A program made the position numbers and the translations under genes. Shown piece by piece: positions 54,526 through 62,924 of a stretch of DNA of 64,000 bases. The stretch comes from Pedobacter psychroterrae (GTDB lineage: Bacteria > Bacteroidota > Bacteroidia > Sphingobacteriales > Sphingobacteriaceae), in NCBI RefSeq assembly GCF_004331695.1, contig NZ_SJSL01000001.1:1240001-1304000 (forward strand). The letters run 5' to 3'. The stretch's first letter is position 1, and every line of letters starts with the position of its first letter. The notes beneath the pieces were generated by a model. It made no database searches. It was not told the origin of the DNA and was given only the letters and a program-made list of their open reading frames with translations.

Positions 54526-56340
54526 CTAAGTGCCAATAATGTCTCCGCGGAGTTTTCTGAAACGTTTACGCGCCTCCGTCGTATGCATACTGCCAGGATG
54601 CTCATTGATCAACCGCTGGTACAATATTTTGGCCTGTTCCTCGTCCTTCAGTTTGTTTTCATAAATGTCTGCCAGGATAAACATGGCGTCATCGGTCCAG
54701 ACGCCAGCTGCTTGCTGGTCTACCAGGGCCTTCAGGGCTTTTACTGCATTGTCGATATCATTGCTGTTGATATAGATCTTTGATTTTGCAATCAGGACAT
54801 CATCATCCAGGCTGTTGCCGGGAAAGGCGATCGCGATGCTGTCCAGTTTTGCAAGGGCTTTGAGCGGCTGCTTCCTGAATTCGAGCATTTCGGCATCCGC
54901 ATACATTTTTAGTGCATTGCTGTCCAGGGTGGATTGCAGATTATCGGAGATCAGTAAACTTAAGTTGAGGGCATCATTGGCAATCAGCTGAGAGGTAGAG
55001 GCCTTTAGTACATCAGCCTGTGATTTGGCATAGCTAAAATTACCCTGGTAAAATGAAAGTTTCGCAGAGCGGTAATGGGCTTCATTGCCTACAGGCTGAG
55101 CTTCAAATTGCCTTGCAACCTGCTCATAGATCAGGAAAGCTTCCCAGGGCTGCTGTGTCAGGATGTAGATGTCACCAAGTTCCAGTTTTATTTCACCGAT
55201 GTCTTTACCGGAGATACCTGGTATTTTAACTGCTTCTTCCAGTGCTTTTTCTGCCTTTAGGGGGTCATTGAGGTAATAGGCCTGCAGGTTTGCCCATTTT
55301 TTTAAGGCAAACACGGTTTGCGGTGTTTTGCCATACTCCTCAATCAGTGCATAATACTGGGCAGCCAGATCTGTAATGGCAGCTTTATCGATCTGACCGG
55401 CAATGACCAGCTGGTATTTTGCATCGATCAGCTCAACCTTGGCTGGCAAAAAATACGGTCCCTCTTTGCCTTTGCTGATCAGGTATTCAAAAGCTTTAAT
55501 GGCTGTAGTATATGCCTCATTGGCAAGGAAGGTATTGGCGGCATTAAATAATACAGCCCCGTCGTCTTTAGTCCGTTTATCCTGTGCTATCAGTTGCCTC
55601 AATGCAATTTCATATTCCTTTTGCTGCAGGTATTGCCAGATCAGCAGCTTGTTGTAAATTTCATTCTGAGGTTCCTTCTGTATTTTTTTTAGTAAGGCAC
55701 CCTGCAAGATCTGGTAATCCGATTTGTCTTCCAGGATATTGGAAAGTACATTTTCTGCCTGAGGCAACAGCTCAGGCATTCCTCCCAAAGCATTCATGTA
55801 TTCCTGGACCAATAGGTTTTTGTCTTTTTTAAAGCGGTAGATGCTCAGCAGTTCGTAGGTAAACAGTTTTTCATCATTAAAGATCTTCCTGGCCTGGACG
55901 AAAGTGGCCACTGCAAGGTCATAGGCCTGAAAGCTATAAAAGGTATTGGCGATTTCCCTGATCTTAAATTCATCCTTTGGTAAGCTATTGATCGTTTCCA
56001 GGTACATTTTATTGGCGGCATCTGTTTGCCCCCGTTCCTGGTAGATCCTTGCCAGTGCCATTTTGTAATGCTGGTTTTGAGGGAACTGCCTGACCAGTTT
56101 TTTTACCAGCTTCTCTGCCTCATCAAATTTCCCGATTTTGATCAGTGAGGTGTAATAAAGGTCAAAATAGGTGTCACTTTTTGTTTTGTCAAATAATTGC
56201 CCAAACAGGGTAGCCGCCTCCAGGTATTTGCCCTGCTGAAAATACTGAAATGCCAGTGCATTATCTGCATCAGTCTGGGCAAAGCCCGCCAGTTGCGAAC
56301 AGCATAAGGAGATGATTAAAAATAATTTCTTCATCGGCAT
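54526..56340 (-). CDS. Exported TPR-repeat protein
   Basis: A 604-residue periplasmic or outer-membrane-associated protein with signal peptide (MKKLFLIISLCCSQLAGFAQ; the alternative ATG at 56334 removes two residues). The rest is almost wholly tetratricopeptide repeats, for example KYLEAATLFGQLFDKTKSDT, KFDEAEKLVKKLVRQFPQNQ and QTDAANKMYLETINSLPKDE, and again near the end with NDIDNAVKALKALVDQQAAG. TPR arrays bind partner proteins; no enzyme domain is present. It diverges from the S9-like operon. Confidence 0.88.
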   Translation of the reverse strand: MPMKKLFLIISLCCSQLAGFAQTDADNALAFQYFQQGKYLEAATLFGQLFDKTKSDTYFDLYYTSLIKIGKFDEAEKLVKKLVRQFPQNQHYKMALARIYQERGQTDAANKMYLETINSLPKDEFKIREIANTFYSFQAYDLAVATFVQARKIFNDEKLFTYELLSIYRFKKDKNLLVQEYMNALGGMPELLPQAENVLSNILEDKSDYQILQGALLKKIQKEPQNEIYNKLLIWQYLQQKEYEIALRQLIAQDKRTKDDGAVLFNAANTFLANEAYTTAIKAFEYLISKGKEGPYFLPAKVELIDAKYQLVIAGQIDKAAITDLAAQYYALIEEYGKTPQTVFALKKWANLQAYYLNDPLKAEKALEEAVKIPGISGKDIGEIKLELGDIYILTQQPWEAFLIYEQVARQFEAQPVGNEAHYRSAKLSFYQGNFSYAKSQADVLKASTSQLIANDALNLSLLISDNLQSTLDSNALKMYADAEMLEFRKQPLKALAKLDSIAIAFPGNSLDDDVLIAKSKIYINSNDIDNAVKALKALVDQQAAGVWTDDAMFILADIYENKLKDEEQAKILYQRLINEHPGSMHTTEARKRFRKLRGDIIGT

Positions 56341-56472
56341 GGATCAAAGGAGCCTCTAAAATAACGTTTTAGAAGTAGATTTTATTTATTTTGCCACAAT
56401 TTGCCACAAGATAAATACACTGTCGTATTTTAAATGTTACCTTAATTCACAATTTACACTCTACATGTTGCG

Positions 56473-56480
56473 TAGCTTTG
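56473..56480 (+). promoter_or_regulatory. Promoter -7 element TAGCTTTG of the S9-like/two-component operon
   Basis: Exact TAnnTTTG match, 16 bases before ATG 56497. No separate promoter is seen before the kinase or regulator. Confidence 0.55.
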
Positions 56481-56496
56481 TAAACTGGAGAGAAAT

Positions 56497-58389
56497 ATGA
56501 CTGCATACAAAAAATATATATTCCTTTTTCTGCTTTCATTTGTTTTTGCCTGTTCGCAAAAACAAGGGGTACGGATCATGCCGATTGATGATTTTTTTAA
56601 ATCTCAGGACAGGACTGCGTACCGGATTTCTCCAGACGGAAAGAACCTTTCGTATTTAAGAAAGGAAGGCAAAAACCAGAACCTGTATGTAGAGCTTATT
56701 GAAAGCGGAAAAGGTAAAAGAATAACCGAGCTGAAAGAAAAGAACATTATTTTTTACTTTTGGGTAAGTGACACGGAACTGGTTTATTATAAAGAGACGG
56801 ATCCGGTTCATAGATTAGCCGATATCTTTATCATCAATAAAGAGGGGGAGAATGAAAGACAGCTGACCAATAACGAGAAAAGCAGCATAAGGGTATTGCA
56901 GGATCAGCTGATTGACGATAAATTTTTGCTGGTATCATCAAATAAAAGAGATTCAACAGTTTTTGACGTTTACAGGCTGAACGTCCGTAATGGTGCGATG
57001 GATATGGCAGCCAAGAACCCCGGGAATATTACGGACTGGATAACGGATTCAGAAGGTAAGCTGCGGCTGGCTACTACCAGCGATGGTGTAAATTCGACAC
57101 TTTTATACAGAGAAAGGGAGAGCTTACCATTCAGGCCGATCATGACCAATAATTTTAAGACCACATTGAGGCCGATAGCTTTTTCCCATATTAAATCTAA
57201 TGTTATTTTTGCTATTTCTGATGTAAACCGTGATAAGGCAGCCCTGGTAGAGATAGATTGCAGCACAGGAAAAGAAATAAAGGTGCTGTACGGCAACGAT
57301 ACCATTAATGTAACGGATGCGCAGTATTCGCGTAAAAAGCAGCGGATGTCGTTTGTGGTTTACGAGACCTGGAAGAAGGAGAAGCACTACCTGGATGATT
57401 CTATAAAGCTGCTGTACAATAATCTTGACAAACTTCTCCCAAAGACCGAAACAAGGATCATCGACAGGGATAAGGCTGAAAACGTATACCTGGTCAGGAC
57501 TTTTACAGACCGCAATCCGGGTTCATATTATCTTTATTTTGCCGAGAAACAGGAGATCCGGAAACTGAGCGATTTTAATTCGGCCATTAAGGAAGCTGAA
57601 ATGTGCGAGATGAAACCTGTAAGCTATACAACAAGAGACAGCATTACTATCCAGGGCTATCTGACACTTCCGTTAAATAAAAACCCCGAAAATTTACCAG
57701 TTGTTGTTTTGCCGCATAATGGTCCGGTAGGAAGGGACTTTTGGGGTTACAATCCTGAGGTTCAGTTTCTGGCCAACAGGGGCTATGCCGTTTTTCAGGT
57801 CAACTACAGGGGCTCTTCAGGCTATGGTAAGGCTTTTGTTGCCTCAGGATTTAAACAATGGAACTGTAAAGTTCAGCAGGACATCCAGGATGGTGTAAAA
57901 TGGCTGATCGCAAAAAAGATTGCCGATCCTAAACGAATCGCCATCTATGGTAAGGGCTTTGGCGGATTCATTGCATTGAACGGGATTTCTTCAGGAAAAG
58001 GCATGTATGTTTGTGCTGCCTCCAATTCGGGAGTGATCAATCTTTTTACCTATCTGAAGTCTGTACCTCCCTACATGAAACCAAATCTGCAGATGTTTTA
58101 TGAAGTGATAGGCAACCCGCTAACGGATGTAGACCGGATGCGGCAGTCATCCCCATTGTTCCAGGCAAACAATATCAATTCCCCGGTCTTAATTGCGCAG
58201 AATATAAAAGATCCGAATATCAATTCAGGAGAGACCATTCAGTTTGTTAAAAATCTTCAGAAAAGGAATGTAAAAGTAACGTACCTGGAAACTGATGGGG
58301 ACACCTTTTATAGTAAAAATGATGATAGCCGACAGAAATTCTACCTCGCTCTGGCGGAATTTTTAGAGGTTAATCTCAAAAAGAAGTAA
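56497..58389 (+). CDS. S9 prolyl-oligopeptidase-fold lipoprotein, catalytic residues lost
   Basis: A 630-residue lipoprotein (lipobox FVFAC). Residues about 45-350 form a propeller of the S9 type (RISPDGKNLSYLRKEGKNQN, ITDWITDSEGKLRL), then an alpha/beta hydrolase domain (VVVLPHNGPVGRDFWGYNPE, FLANRGYAVFQVNYRGSSGY). The nucleophile elbow, usually GxSxGG, reads YGKGFGGF with Gly487 in place of Ser. The usual EGHGF region reads DGDTF with Asp602 in place of His. Asp572 is kept. It should therefore be inactive as a peptidase. The kinase gene starts 10 bases later, so a sensor or regulatory role is likely. Confidence 0.85.
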   Translation: MTAYKKYIFLFLLSFVFACSQKQGVRIMPIDDFFKSQDRTAYRISPDGKNLSYLRKEGKNQNLYVELIESGKGKRITELKEKNIIFYFWVSDTELVYYKETDPVHRLADIFIINKEGENERQLTNNEKSSIRVLQDQLIDDKFLLVSSNKRDSTVFDVYRLNVRNGAMDMAAKNPGNITDWITDSEGKLRLATTSDGVNSTLLYRERESLPFRPIMTNNFKTTLRPIAFSHIKSNVIFAISDVNRDKAALVEIDCSTGKEIKVLYGNDTINVTDAQYSRKKQRMSFVVYETWKKEKHYLDDSIKLLYNNLDKLLPKTETRIIDRDKAENVYLVRTFTDRNPGSYYLYFAEKQEIRKLSDFNSAIKEAEMCEMKPVSYTTRDSITIQGYLTLPLNKNPENLPVVVLPHNGPVGRDFWGYNPEVQFLANRGYAVFQVNYRGSSGYGKAFVASGFKQWNCKVQQDIQDGVKWLIAKKIADPKRIAIYGKGFGGFIALNGISSGKGMYVCAASNSGVINLFTYLKSVPPYMKPNLQMFYEVIGNPLTDVDRMRQSSPLFQANNINSPVLIAQNIKDPNINSGETIQFVKNLQKRNVKVTYLETDGDTFYSKNDDSRQKFYLALAEFLEVNLKKK

Positions 58390-58399
58390 ATTCAAGCTC

Positions 58400-60067
58400 A
58401 TGCCTTCAGAGAAGAAAAGTGGTTACCGCAAGAATTTTTCTTTAATCCTTACTTTCATCAGTCTGATGCTGGTACTTTTTGTCCTGTCACTGCTTTTGGC
58501 ATACAGGTTCAGTACCAAGTTTATAGAGAATGAATTTGTGTCTGAAAAAGTTAATGTGCTGGAGCAGAGTATAGAGCCATATAATGATTTCTTTCAGAAA
58601 AAATTACCGGAGGTTTCCTACTACAATGGTTACCTTGACTCTGCTACTGCTTCGCGTTTTGTAGACACCGTGCTGCTGGAATATCCCTTTGTGTCAAAAG
58701 TAATATTTTATGATTCTGAAGTTCGGAACACACCGGTGAGTGATGGGCTCAATACCGGTAAATTCTCTTTTGGTCCCAAAAGTATTTACCAGTTTGGCAG
58801 CTTCGTGCCCCAGGATTCAGTTGAGCTGTTTACCATCGCAAATACACATAATTTTGTAGTTGGCGATGATTTTAATGCACTGGCCATAAAGCTGGCTTCT
58901 TATATAGCCAGCCTTGATACCAGTAGTACACCCGCCCAGGACGAGCTTTTCAGCAATTTCAGCAATGTAAGGTCCAATAAGATCACCTATCTCAATATAC
59001 CCCGGATAGAGGACTTAAAGACTTACAAACGCATGATGCGCAAAGATTTGAAACCACAGCCTGTTTACCAGCAGGATATGCTTTCCTTCCACCTTGACCC
59101 TTACAAAATAAAGATTACGAATACCAGGCCAAGGTTATATCAGTACATTAAAATTGAACCGCTTACCTACGATCCTTTAGATACCTCATCGTCCTACTTT
59201 ACTACTGAGATCACGCTTCCCGGGCCATTTTCAGATTATAAACTCTATTTCATTTCTTCCCGGTCTTTTGTCGATAAAGAGATCCTGAGTTATTTTTGGC
59301 CAATAGCCCTGGCAATTTTAGTGTTCTATAGTATCGTAGTCCTGGTTGCGTTTTTAATATACCGAAATCTGAATATTAACCAGAAGATGTTTAAGCTGCA
59401 ATATGATTTTATGAACAACCTGACCCATGAGTTTAAGACCCCGGTGAGTGTGATCAAAATAGCAGGCAATAATATCAGGAGCGCTACCGGACTTACTGAC
59501 AGGGAATTAAAGCTTTATGGCAAAATACTGGATGAAGAGGCCGATAAGTTAAATGGCTTAATGAATAAACTGCTGGCCTTTACCCAGATAGAGAACAAGG
59601 CCATTCAGCTCAACCGCGATCAGATAAATATGGAAGATTTTATTGAAAGTACAGTAGAATCACATACCTTGAAACATCCCGATTTCAAGTTCAGCTATGA
59701 GGTTTCTGGCTTTAATTCATTTATCACAGATCCTGTGCTGCTGGGCAGTTTATTTGACAACCTGGTAGAGAATGCCTACAAGTATTCTCCGGCAGACCGC
59801 AAAAACCTGCACATCAGTGCCAGGCTGATAAAAGGGAAAGTGGTATTCAGATTTACAGATCAAGGAATCGGAATTCCGGCATCGGAAATTAATAATATCT
59901 TTAAGAAGTTTTTTCGCATACAAAATCAGTATAACCAAAATGGAAGCGTAGGCCTGGGTTTGGCTTTCTGCAAGGAACTGGTTAACTTTATGAACGGTGA
60001 AATCACGGTGAAGAGTAAGGTAAATAAAGGAACAGAATTTAAAATTGTACTACCATATACTGATTAA
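58400..60067 (+). CDS. Sensor histidine kinase
   Basis: A 555-residue membrane kinase. Transmembrane helix 1 is at about residues 13-35, a large extracytoplasmic sensor of about 255 residues follows (no named domain recognised), then helix 2 at about 295-318. There is no HAMP domain. The phosphoacceptor is His343 in FMNNLTHEFKTPVSVIK; the ATP domain has NLVENAYKYSP (N box), FRFTDQGIGIP (G1) and GSVGLGLAFCKELV (G2). It is 10 bases after the S9-like lipoprotein gene and two bases before the response regulator. Confidence 0.95.
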   Translation: MPSEKKSGYRKNFSLILTFISLMLVLFVLSLLLAYRFSTKFIENEFVSEKVNVLEQSIEPYNDFFQKKLPEVSYYNGYLDSATASRFVDTVLLEYPFVSKVIFYDSEVRNTPVSDGLNTGKFSFGPKSIYQFGSFVPQDSVELFTIANTHNFVVGDDFNALAIKLASYIASLDTSSTPAQDELFSNFSNVRSNKITYLNIPRIEDLKTYKRMMRKDLKPQPVYQQDMLSFHLDPYKIKITNTRPRLYQYIKIEPLTYDPLDTSSSYFTTEITLPGPFSDYKLYFISSRSFVDKEILSYFWPIALAILVFYSIVVLVAFLIYRNLNINQKMFKLQYDFMNNLTHEFKTPVSVIKIAGNNIRSATGLTDRELKLYGKILDEEADKLNGLMNKLLAFTQIENKAIQLNRDQINMEDFIESTVESHTLKHPDFKFSYEVSGFNSFITDPVLLGSLFDNLVENAYKYSPADRKNLHISARLIKGKVVFRFTDQGIGIPASEINNIFKKFFRIQNQYNQNGSVGLGLAFCKELVNFMNGEITVKSKVNKGTEFKIVLPYTD

Positions 60068-60069
60068 TT

Positions 60070-60759
60070 ATGTCTAAAGGAATAAAAATATTGATCGTTG
60101 AGGATGATGAGAACTTACGTTTTTTAGTTGTTCATCGCTTAAAGTCTGAAGGTTACGAAATATTGGAAGTAAGTGACGGTGAAACTGCGGAAAAGACAAT
60201 AATGACTGAAAAGCCTGACATTGTACTTTTGGACTGGATGCTGCCCGGCAAGCAGGGTGCAGAGGTCTGTGAGGCAGTTCGCAAGCAGGGCTTCGATAAT
60301 TTAATTATCATGATGACTGCCAAAGCCCAGGACGTAGACAAGATCGATGCCTACAATTTTGGGGTGTCAGATTATGTGACCAAACCGTTTAATATGGATG
60401 TACTGGTAGCCATGCTTGATAACAAAGTTAAGTTTATCCAGAACAGTGACCGTTCTGAGATTCACCGCTTTGCAAATATGGAGCATCACCCCAACATACA
60501 TACCCTGTTCAGAGAAGGTAAAAAGATAGAACTGACCATTCTGGAAAATAGGATTTTACTTTATTTCTTAAGGAACCCGAACAAAGTAATCAACCGCGAT
60601 GAACTGATGCTGGTAGTATGGGGATACAACTCTGACGTAAATACTAGAACACTGGATATGCACATTGTGCGCCTACGTAAAAAGATTGAGCTGAACCCGG
60701 ATAATCCTCAGCTTCTGCAAACTGTAAGGGGAATTGGTTATCGTTTTAACCCAGGCTAA
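60070..60759 (+). CDS. OmpR-family response regulator
   Basis: A 229-residue transcription regulator. The receiver domain has Asp12/Asp13, phosphoacceptor Asp55 (VLLDWMLPG), Thr83 and Lys105 (YVTKPFN). The C-terminal winged helix carries NRILLYFLRNPNKVINRDEL and NTRTLDMHIVRLRKKIELNP with RGIGYRF. It is paired with the kinase just upstream. Its end overlaps the converging UbiA-like gene by 14 bases. Confidence 0.96.
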   Translation: MSKGIKILIVEDDENLRFLVVHRLKSEGYEILEVSDGETAEKTIMTEKPDIVLLDWMLPGKQGAEVCEAVRKQGFDNLIIMMTAKAQDVDKIDAYNFGVSDYVTKPFNMDVLVAMLDNKVKFIQNSDRSEIHRFANMEHHPNIHTLFREGKKIELTILENRILLYFLRNPNKVINRDELMLVVWGYNSDVNTRTLDMHIVRLRKKIELNPDNPQLLQTVRGIGYRFNPG

Positions 60760-61624
60760 ACAGGATCAGGACCAGGTATTGCAACAGCATCGTACCATCA
60801 AGGTAGAGGAAGTAATAATACTCATTCTTTTTGATGGTTGATTTAAAGATCAGCCATCCTGATAGGATCAGGGTAATTGTGAGCGCCAATATATCCTGAT
60901 TAGTGGCTTGTCTGAACAGTAGCAGCAATACGAAATAGCCTATCAGCAAAAGCTGGCAAAATAAATATGCCTTTTTCTCTCCAAGCATCACCGGGATGGT
61001 CTTCAGGGCATACAGTTTGTCCTGAAAAAGGTCCCTGATGTCAAAAGGTACAGTAATGGCGGCTACAAACAGGAAGCGTTTGGCCACCAGCAATAGTGTT
61101 TCGGCAGATGAGATGTGGATCTGATAGCTGCGTTCCAGTTCGACTATAGGAAGTAACACGCAACTTACAGACCATACCATTGCAATCAGGAATAGTTTAA
61201 TGCCTGGGATGTTTCTAAGTCCTATCTTTTGCTGGTTCAATGTGAGGAAGGGTACATTATATCCTATGGCGATCAATCCGGTAAATGCCATCAAAAACTG
61301 CGATTCGATACTCAAATACCACAATCCGAGCGGAATAAGGCAAAATATGGAGATCAGCGTAATTGAAATAATCAGCCTATGGTGGGAAAAGATCCACCTT
61401 ACGCGTATATAAGGTGAGTTTTCAGGGTTTTTTGGCTTAGCAAGCAGCATGCTAAAGTTGTACAGGCCAATCGTAGCAAAAAAAGTAAAGGCCAATACAT
61501 ATCTATCGGGTTCGACGTGCAGTAAATGGTAAGTAACCAGACATTGTGCTACCGCACAGATAGCAATAAACAGGTTGCTGAAAAGCAGAAAATCCAGAAT
61601 AGAGAGCAATACTTTTTTTAGCAT
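60746..61624 (-). CDS. UbiA-like membrane protein lacking the first Asp motif
   Basis: A 292-residue protein with about eight helices that follows the UbiA prenyltransferase layout. The second Asp-rich motif is present (TVPFDIRDLFQDKLYALKTI with PVMLGEKKAY). The first motif, NxxxDxxxD between helices 2 and 3, is replaced by TIGLYNFSMLLAKPKNPENS, which has no Asp. Without it, magnesium-diphosphate binding of the usual kind is doubtful. It is 16 bases after the metallophosphoesterase gene, probably the last gene of that leftward operon. Confidence 0.75.
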   Translation of the reverse strand: MLKKVLLSILDFLLFSNLFIAICAVAQCLVTYHLLHVEPDRYVLAFTFFATIGLYNFSMLLAKPKNPENSPYIRVRWIFSHHRLIISITLISIFCLIPLGLWYLSIESQFLMAFTGLIAIGYNVPFLTLNQQKIGLRNIPGIKLFLIAMVWSVSCVLLPIVELERSYQIHISSAETLLLVAKRFLFVAAITVPFDIRDLFQDKLYALKTIPVMLGEKKAYLFCQLLLIGYFVLLLLFRQATNQDILALTITLILSGWLIFKSTIKKNEYYYFLYLDGTMLLQYLVLILFSLG

Positions 61625-61640
61625 TGGCAGCAGCGGATAT

Positions 61641-62903
61641 TTAAGCCCGCTTTAATTCAAATATCGTGATTTCCGGTAATATTCCAACACGCCCCGGATA
61701 GCCTAAAAATCCATATCCCACATTTATATACAGCTGCTGGTTTTGTTCAGTGTACAATCCCGCCCATTCTTTGTAAATATACTGGACCGGGCTCCACTGG
61801 AAGTTTTCTGTCCTTACGCCAAACTGCATTCCATGGGTATGGCCACTGAACATGGCATCTATCTGTGGGTATTTTTCCAATACCTCTCCGCGCCAATGGG
61901 AAGGGTCATGTGAGAGCAGTAATTTGACAGGTAGGTCATCCGTGTTTTTTACAGCTTCTTCCATTTTGCCATATTTAGGGAAACGGCCCATGCCCCAGTT
62001 CTCGATACCGAGTATACCTATCTCTTCATTACCGATTTTAATGCGTCTGTTCTCATTGATCAGCAGGTCCCAGCCCATCCGTTTATGCGTGCTGATCAGA
62101 TCCTGAAGGTTTTTTACTTTAGCAGGCGAAGATTCCCCGCCAAAATAGTAATCCCCGTAGTCATGGTTGCCCAATACGGAGTATACCCCCAACGGGGCTT
62201 TTACCTTAGCAAAGATATCCTGATAATCACGCATTTCATTGGCGAGGTTATTCACCAGGTCGCCGGTAAAGAAGATCAGGTCAGGCTTTTCCCCCAATAG
62301 CATTTCTATTCCTCCAAGCACCGCTTTCTGGTTGTAGAAGCTTCCCGAATGAACATCGGTTATCTGTCCCAGTTTGATGCCCTCAAAAGCCGCAGGCAAG
62401 TTAGGCAGTACCAATGTTCTTCGCTTTACTCTGTAGTCGTAAGCACCACTTGCAATACCCCATGACAATGAAGTCAATGGGACAGCAGCAGTGATCAGTC
62501 CGGCTTTAATGATAAAAGCAGAACGGCTTATTGGCGCTGCAGTCTGGACTTGTTGATTTCCTGACACTTTAGTAAGAACTTGTTTTTTCCTGCCGGTAGT
62601 CAATAAAATGAACAATCGCCTCAAGTCGTCGATCAGTAAAAACGGAAGCATGACGATCTTGCAGGTAACGGTTAAGAAGAAGGCCACCAGGATCACTGAA
62701 CGCAGGCTCAGGAACAGGTTTGCATAAATAGCAGTAAATACACCTATAACAAGCAACAGCGTATACCCCCACCACAAAACTGCAAACCATTTTTTGGTAT
62801 TGGGTTTCCAGTTCTTAAAAACACTTAAAATAGCCCTGAAGCAATAATAATCAAAAGCTAAAAGAAAAACAGAAAGGAGTATCAGTAAGGGTAATCGGCC
62901 CAT
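61641..62903 (-). CDS. Membrane metallophosphoesterase
   Basis: A 420-residue protein with three or four N-terminal helices (within residues 3-95), a linker, and a calcineurin-like phosphoesterase domain on the far side. All five metal motifs are present: TDVHSG (Asp183, His185), GDLVNN (Asp215), GNHDYG (Asn246, His247), SHDPSHW and GHTHG. The type resembles YkuE/YaeI-like enzymes that act on lipid or nucleotide phosphates at the membrane. It lies 21 bases after the AAA ATPase stop. Confidence 0.93.
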   Translation of the reverse strand: MGRLPLLILLSVFLLAFDYYCFRAILSVFKNWKPNTKKWFAVLWWGYTLLLVIGVFTAIYANLFLSLRSVILVAFFLTVTCKIVMLPFLLIDDLRRLFILLTTGRKKQVLTKVSGNQQVQTAAPISRSAFIIKAGLITAAVPLTSLSWGIASGAYDYRVKRRTLVLPNLPAAFEGIKLGQITDVHSGSFYNQKAVLGGIEMLLGEKPDLIFFTGDLVNNLANEMRDYQDIFAKVKAPLGVYSVLGNHDYGDYYFGGESSPAKVKNLQDLISTHKRMGWDLLINENRRIKIGNEEIGILGIENWGMGRFPKYGKMEEAVKNTDDLPVKLLLSHDPSHWRGEVLEKYPQIDAMFSGHTHGMQFGVRTENFQWSPVQYIYKEWAGLYTEQNQQLYINVGYGFLGYPGRVGILPEITIFELKRA

Positions 62904-62924
62904 TTAATCGAGTTTTTATGTGGT

